Positions 6,828 through 9,577 of a stretch of 9,577 bases of DNA are shown one piece after another; position 1 is the first letter of the stretch, and each line of letters begins with the position of its first letter. The stretch spans positions 1 through 9,577 of the forward strand of contig JACQPM010000068.1 in NCBI GenBank assembly GCA_016207475.1, in the 5' to 3' direction. The position numbers and the translations under genes were made by a program. This DNA is from Methanobacteriota archaeon (GTDB taxonomy: Archaea; Hydrothermarchaeota; Hydrothermarchaeia; Hydrothermarchaeales; JACQPM01). The notes under the pieces are model-generated. The model saw nothing but the letters and a program-made list of their open reading frames with translations. It searched no databases and was not told the DNA's origin.

Positions 6828-8300
6828 ATGCAGGTCTATAACACCCTCGGTAAGAAGAAGGAGGAGTTCACGCCCCTGAAGGAAGGGGAGGTGGGGATGT
6901 ACGTCTGCGGCCCCACGGTCTATGACCTCTCCCACCTGGGCCACGCCAGGACCTACATAGCCTTCGACATGATCGTCAGGTACCTCAGGGTCAGGGGCTA
7001 CAAGGTGTGCTACGTCGTGAACATAACGGATATAGACGACAAGATCATAGCCAGGGCGCGGGAGCTGGGCGAGGCGCCGCAGGCTCTGGCCAAGAGGTTC
7101 GAGGCCGAGTTCTTCGCAGACATGGATACCTTAGGTATGCTCAGGGCGGATCACTACCCGAAGGTCTCGGGGCACATGCCGGAGATCATCAAGATTATAG
7201 AGAGGCTCCTGGAGAAGGGATGCGCCTACCGGGCTGGGGGGGACGTCTACTTCAGCGTCGATCTGGCCGTGGGGTATGGGAGGCTCTCCGGGCAGAGTGC
7301 CGAGGAGATGCTCGCCGGGGCCAGGGTTGAGGTCAACCCCCTCAAGAGAAACCAACTGGACTTCGCCCTTTGGAAGGGGGCCAAGGGGGGGGAGCCCTCC
7401 TGGGAGAGCCCCTGGGGGCCAGGGAGGCCCGGCTGGCATGTCGAGTGCTCGGCCATGGGCGTCAAATATCTCGGCGAGCAGTTCGATATCCACGGCGGTG
7501 CCCTGGACCTCATCTTCCCACACCACGAGAACGAGATCCAACAGTCCGAGGGGGCCACCGGGAAGGGGCCCTTCGTCAGGTACTGGCTCCACACGGGCTT
7601 CCTTCTGGTCAAGGGCGAGAAGATGTCGAAGTCCCTGGGGAACTTCATCACCATCAAGGATGTCCTAAAGGGGCATGACCCAGAGGCCCTCCGCCTCTTC
7701 TTCCTCTCGGTCCATTACCGCTCGCCCATAGACTTCGAGTATCAGAACTTGCAGAACGCAGAAAAGAATTTGGAGAGGCTTTATAATGCTTTGAATTTCG
7801 TAGATAGAATAGAAAAAAGTACTGATGAAATAAAAGGGATTAAAGATATTTTAGAATCACATAAAAATAAATTTTACAGTGCTATGGATGATGATTTTAA
7901 TACATCGAAAGCCTTATCGCATGTCTATGAATTGACTGGCGAGATATTTAAAATAGGGCCTAAAGCGAAGGCTGATGATCTTCTGTCTCTGAGAGACTTC
8001 CTGGGGGAGGTGGGTTACATCTTTGGGATCCTCCAGAGGGAGCCCCAGATCAAGGGGCTGGAGGAGGCGCTCCGCGCGCTGGCGATCAGTCTGGGGATCG
8101 AGCTGGCCGCAGCGACAGATTACAGAGGGGCCATAGAGGCGGTGATAGCGGCCAGGGAGACTCTCAGGAGGGGGAAGGAGTATGCGGCGGCGGACCGCAT
8201 AAGGCAGGAGCTGATGGGGATGGGCGTCATCCTGGAGGATTCCAAAGACGGCCCGGTCTGGAGGCTGAAGCGGGCCCCTAGGGGCGCCTCCTCCTCTTGA
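6828..8300 (+). CDS. cysS: Cysteinyl-tRNA synthetase
   Basis: Charges tRNA-Cys with cysteine in the cytoplasm, using ATP. The 490-aa length is normal for this class I synthetase. Visible landmarks are GPTVYD after Cys27, HLGHA (HIGH motif, 36-40), KMSKS (265-269), and the zinc site Cys27, Cys207, His232, Glu236, whose spacing equals that of the E. coli enzyme (C28, C209, H234, E238). The helical domain starts with the conserved AMDDDFNT (352-359). The ATG at 6828 fits the family start (MQVYNTLGKK). No good Shine-Dalgarno is at usable distance (GGAG lies 17 nt away), so the mRNA may be nearly leaderless, with only a weak A/T-rich TATA candidate near 6788-6800. Codons 305-388 are strikingly AT-rich compared with the rest. 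The 3' end overlaps convergent hisE by 23 nt. Confidence 0.97.
   Translation: MQVYNTLGKKKEEFTPLKEGEVGMYVCGPTVYDLSHLGHARTYIAFDMIVRYLRVRGYKVCYVVNITDIDDKIIARARELGEAPQALAKRFEAEFFADMDTLGMLRADHYPKVSGHMPEIIKIIERLLEKGCAYRAGGDVYFSVDLAVGYGRLSGQSAEEMLAGARVEVNPLKRNQLDFALWKGAKGGEPSWESPWGPGRPGWHVECSAMGVKYLGEQFDIHGGALDLIFPHHENEIQQSEGATGKGPFVRYWLHTGFLLVKGEKMSKSLGNFITIKDVLKGHDPEALRLFFLSVHYRSPIDFEYQNLQNAEKNLERLYNALNFVDRIEKSTDEIKGIKDILESHKNKFYSAMDDDFNTSKALSHVYELTGEIFKIGPKAKADDLLSLRDFLGEVGYIFGILQREPQIKGLEEALRALAISLGIELAAATDYRGAIEAVIAARETLRRGKEYAAADRIRQELMGMGVILEDSKDGPVWRLKRAPRGASSS
7740..7990. other. AT-rich compositional patch inside cysS
   Basis: By hand count bases 7741-7980 are about 32% G+C (77 of 240). 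The 60-base blocks run 37, 23, 28 and 40%, against 60% in the block before and 55 then 70% in the two after. Codon choice switches to AAA, GAA, GAT, AAT, TTT, TTA and ATA where the flanks use AAG, GAG, GAC, AAC, TTC and CTC. The frame stays open and conserved residues are kept. It could be a recombined segment from an AT-rich donor. Confidence 0.8.
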
Positions 8301-8559
8301 ATTCCGTCGAGATCTCCTCCAGGCTTATGCCCTTGTACCCCAGGAGGACGAGGATGTGGAATACGAGGTCCGTTGCCTCCAAGACCACCGCCTCCCTCTC
8401 GGCGTTCTTGGAGGCGACTATGAGCTCTGTTGCCTCCTCGCCTATCTTCTCCAAAATCTTATCCTCTCCTTCCCTGAGGAGGGAGGAGACGTAGGACCCG
8501 TCCCTGGGGCGTGCCTTCCTATCGGCTATGACTTTCTCTACCTCGCCAAGTATCTCCAT
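8278..8559 (-). CDS. hisE: Phosphoribosyl-ATP pyrophosphohydrolase
   Basis: Cytoplasmic enzyme of histidine biosynthesis (second step), which hydrolyses phosphoribosyl-ATP to phosphoribosyl-AMP and pyrophosphate. It is an all-alpha protein of the MazG-like superfamily with the expected SYVSSLL and GEDKILEKIGEEATELIVA segments, then EATDLVFH carrying the acidic metal ligands. It stands alone without a fused HisI domain, as in many archaea. I chose the ATG at 8559 (93 aa): it lies 26 nt after a TATA box, which suits a leaderless mRNA, and MEILGEVEKVI is where the family normally begins. An in-frame ATG at 8577 (99 aa) is possible but has no Shine-Dalgarno or suitably placed TATA box. No other his gene is nearby. 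It converges on cysS with a 23-nt overlap and ends in an Arg-rich tail (KRRRRP). Confidence 0.93.
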   Translation of the reverse strand: MEILGEVEKVIADRKARPRDGSYVSSLLREGEDKILEKIGEEATELIVASKNAEREAVVLEATDLVFHILVLLGYKGISLEEISTEFKRRRRP

Positions 8560-8581
8560 AGAAAGGGCTATCCGCATGAGG

Positions 8582-8589
8582 AGATAAAG
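8582..8589 (-). promoter_or_regulatory. TATA box of hisE
   Basis: Minus-strand CTTTATCT, centred about 26 nt before the ATG at 8559, the usual distance from TATA box to transcription start in archaea. It implies a leaderless hisE mRNA. It lies in the 38-nt gap shared with the divergent DUF504 gene. Confidence 0.5.
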
Positions 8590-8597
8590 GTTCTCTC

Positions 8598-8843
8598 GTG
8601 GCCAAGCGCCTTCTTGACGAGTTGAGGTGGCACCCCAAGAGATCCATCAGGGGTGTGGTGATCTCCTACCTCCATCGGGGTGCCCCCGGGGACAGGGCTA
8701 CGGTGATGGCCGACGAGGTGGTGAGGTTCGAGAGGTCCTTCTTCGTCTATGAGCGGGAGGGGAGGGAGGTCTCCATACCTTACCACAGGATAAGGGAGGT
8801 GAAGCGAGGCGACGAAGTGATCTGGCGGCGCCCTACCTCTTGA
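8598..8843 (+). CDS. DUF504/UPF0248 protein, MJ1316 RNA cyclic-group end-recognition domain
   Basis: Small stand-alone protein (81 aa) of the family formerly called DUF504 and now described as the MJ1316 RNA cyclic-group end-recognition domain. It has been proposed, from gene context and domain fusions, to recognise RNA 2',3'-cyclic phosphate ends in RNA repair. Family marks are LLDELRWHP (5-13), HRGAPGD (26-32), the IPYHRI box (60-65) and a closing VIWRR. The start is GTG, with only a weak AAAGG 7 nt upstream. The gene is divergent from hisE across a very short gap, and its last 11 nt overlap the end of the convergent winged-helix gene. No ligase or nucleotidyltransferase partner is visible here. 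The family assignment is firm; the molecular role is a prediction. Confidence 0.88.
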   Translation: MAKRLLDELRWHPKRSIRGVVISYLHRGAPGDRATVMADEVVRFERSFFVYEREGREVSIPYHRIREVKRGDEVIWRRPTS

Positions 8844-9426
8844 GATAGAGTTTCGTGGCCCCAACGATGGCGTCCGTCAATATGGGCGCGGCCCAGGGTG
8901 CGGAGGACCTGATGGACTCCAGGAGGACCTTCACCTTCCTGAAGCTGGGCTCCTCCTTCGCAAACTCGCCCTCGATCTCCCGCACCTGGGTTATGAGCCT
9001 CTCCCTGGCGGCCGCGTCCCTCATCTCCATCTTTTCTATCTGGACCATAACGGTCCCGAAGCTGATAAAGGCCTGGACCTCGGGCCTCTGCATCTCCTTC
9101 TCTCCCTTGGGCACGGCCACAACCCTCAGGGCTGGCGGCGGGCCTGCCTTAGCAGCACTGGGCGCGGGGGCTCTTGGGGCGTTCTTGGGGCTCCCTGCGG
9201 CCTCGATCCCTGCAGGGGTGATCTTGGCTATGAACTTCCCGCCCACAGACCTGCGGACCTCCAGGAGCCCCTTCTCTTCCAGGCGCCTGACATTGGCTAT
9301 GATGGTGTCCTTGGGCACGCCAAGGGCCTCGCTCAGGTTGTCGCCAGGGCGGTAGAAATTGGGCTTGACCTTGTTATGCTCGTAGAAGGCCCTCAGGATC
9401 TCCATCTGCAGATCATCAGAGACCAT
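8833..9426 (-). CDS. Winged-helix DNA-binding protein with uncharacterised helical C-terminal domain
   Basis: Probable transcription factor (197 aa) that I do not recognise as a named family. Residues about 6-75 read as a winged helix: LQMEILRAFYEHN, then LSEALGVPKDTIIANVRRLEEKGLLEVRR as the recognition helix region, and a wing (GGKFIAKITPAG). A Pro/Ala-rich linker (about 79-104) leads to a helical C-terminal part (113-197) with EMQRPEVQAFISF, a charged heptad-like stretch (about 128-158) and a final APWAAPILTDAIVGATKLYL segment, perhaps for dimerisation or for binding a partner. There is no Cys/His cluster for metal sensing and no transmembrane span, so it does not look like the DtxR-type regulator predicted for the iron operators. 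A TATA box lies 30 nt before the ATG, so its mRNA is nearly leaderless. Its target is unknown. Confidence 0.8.
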   Translation of the reverse strand: MVSDDLQMEILRAFYEHNKVKPNFYRPGDNLSEALGVPKDTIIANVRRLEEKGLLEVRRSVGGKFIAKITPAGIEAAGSPKNAPRAPAPSAAKAGPPPALRVVAVPKGEKEMQRPEVQAFISFGTVMVQIEKMEMRDAAARERLITQVREIEGEFAKEEPSFRKVKVLLESIRSSAPWAAPILTDAIVGATKLYLKR

Positions 9427-9451
9427 AAATAATCTAAGATGGGGCGGCTCT

Positions 9452-9460
9452 GTATATAAC
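9452..9460 (-). promoter_or_regulatory. TATA box of the winged-helix gene
   Basis: Minus-strand GTTATATAC, preceded by AAAGG, is centred 30 nt before the ATG at 9426. Transcription should start within a few bases of the start codon. No DtxR-like palindrome accompanies this promoter. Confidence 0.65.
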
Positions 9461-9479
9461 CTTTACGAAATGGTGCGAA

Positions 9480-9498
9480 TAAAAAGGGAAGAAGAAGG
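9480..9498 (-). terminator. T-rich archaeal-type terminator after the ferritin-like gene
   Basis: A few bases after the stop codon the minus strand reads CCTTCTTCTTCCCTTTTTA, pyrimidine-rich and ending in five T, without an obvious hairpin. This fits archaeal oligo-T termination and separates the ferritin-like gene from the winged-helix gene, which has its own TATA box. Confidence 0.45.
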
Positions 9499-9500
9499 GC

Positions 9501-9577
9501 CTACTTCTTCTTCACACCCAGTACCGTCTCCCAGTCGTAGGCGTGCCCCTCTTCGTCGGTGAGGATCTCCTCCAGCA
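9501..9577 (-). CDS. Probable ferritin-like/Dps-like protein (partial, only the last 25 codons)
   Basis: Only the C-terminus lies in the window; it reads LEEILTDEEGHAYDWETVL and ends GVKKK. The DEEGHA segment looks like the ExxH iron-ligand motif in the last helix of ferritin-like proteins (Dps, Dps-like, bacterioferritin), where the sequence typically reads LxxILxDEEEHAxDL. Such proteins oxidise and store iron or detoxify peroxide, which would match the iron uptake island nearby. The call rests on about 20 residues, so a rubrerythrin or another four-helix protein remains possible. The start and the rest of the gene lie to the right. Confidence 0.55.
   Translation of the reverse strand, partial: LEEILTDEEGHAYDWETVLGVKKK

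Noticed and set aside
7664..7671. CCTAAAG in cysS as another iron operator
   Set aside because: A single half-site inside a coding sequence, without the partner arm at the 4-nt spacing or a TATA box.
7740..7990. Intein, intron or inserted element within cysS
   Set aside because: The total protein length is normal and the conserved AMDDDFNT motif lies inside the AT-rich stretch, so this is replaced rather than inserted sequence.
8833..9426. Winged-helix protein as the DtxR-type iron repressor of the island
   Set aside because: It lacks the metal-ligand Cys/His/Glu pattern and the dimerisation domain of DtxR proteins, and its own promoter has no TTTAGG palindrome.

Overview
The window looks like part of a GC-rich, probably thermophilic archaeal chromosome. 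Evidence for an archaeon: TATA boxes about 26-30 nt before start codons with almost no leader (hisE, the winged-helix gene), T-rich stretches in place of hairpin terminators, a DUF504/MJ1316-type RNA-end protein, and heavy use of AGG for arginine and of GGG, GAG and AAG. Good Shine-Dalgarno sequences still precede several operon-internal genes. I cannot name the lineage from this sequence alone.

Left two thirds (1-6773, all on the minus strand): a compact iron-acquisition island. Reading 5'->3' on the minus strand it encodes an FTR1-type iron permease fused to an FtrD-like (DUF2318) Fe-S/metal-binding domain, two paralogous FtsX/MacB-type permeases, a LolD/MacB-type ATPase, a lipoprotein Fe(III)-type substrate-binding protein, and an FbpB-type two-domain permease that runs off the left edge. 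Gaps within the first four genes are 0-1 nt. The binding-protein gene has its own internal promoter. Both promoters carry the same palindrome, TTTAGG-N4-CCTAAA, about 21-23 nt downstream of the TATA box; a third, imperfect copy lies upstream of the FTR1 TATA box. This fits repression by a DtxR/IdeR/MDR1-type iron-dependent regulator, which is not encoded here. The island therefore seems to join two uptake routes: the FTR1 plus FtsX/LolD system (compare the Campylobacter Cj1658-Cj1665 and E. coli fetMP-fetABCDEF loci) and a classical FbpABC-type importer, whose ATPase would lie beyond base 1.

Middle (6828-8300, plus strand): cysS, cysteinyl-tRNA synthetase, complete and with all expected catalytic and zinc residues. 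About 250 nt inside it drop from roughly 60-70% GC to about 32% without breaking the reading frame, which looks like an intragenic recombination patch.

Right end (8278-9577): hisE (histidine biosynthesis), a divergent DUF504/MJ1316-family gene, a winged-helix protein of unknown target with its own TATA box, and the last 25 codons of what looks like a ferritin-like/Dps-like gene. cysS/hisE and DUF504/winged-helix are convergent pairs whose 3' ends overlap. There is no gene-free stretch over 300 nt; the longest gap is 6712-6827. I saw no RNA genes, insertion sequences or CRISPR.
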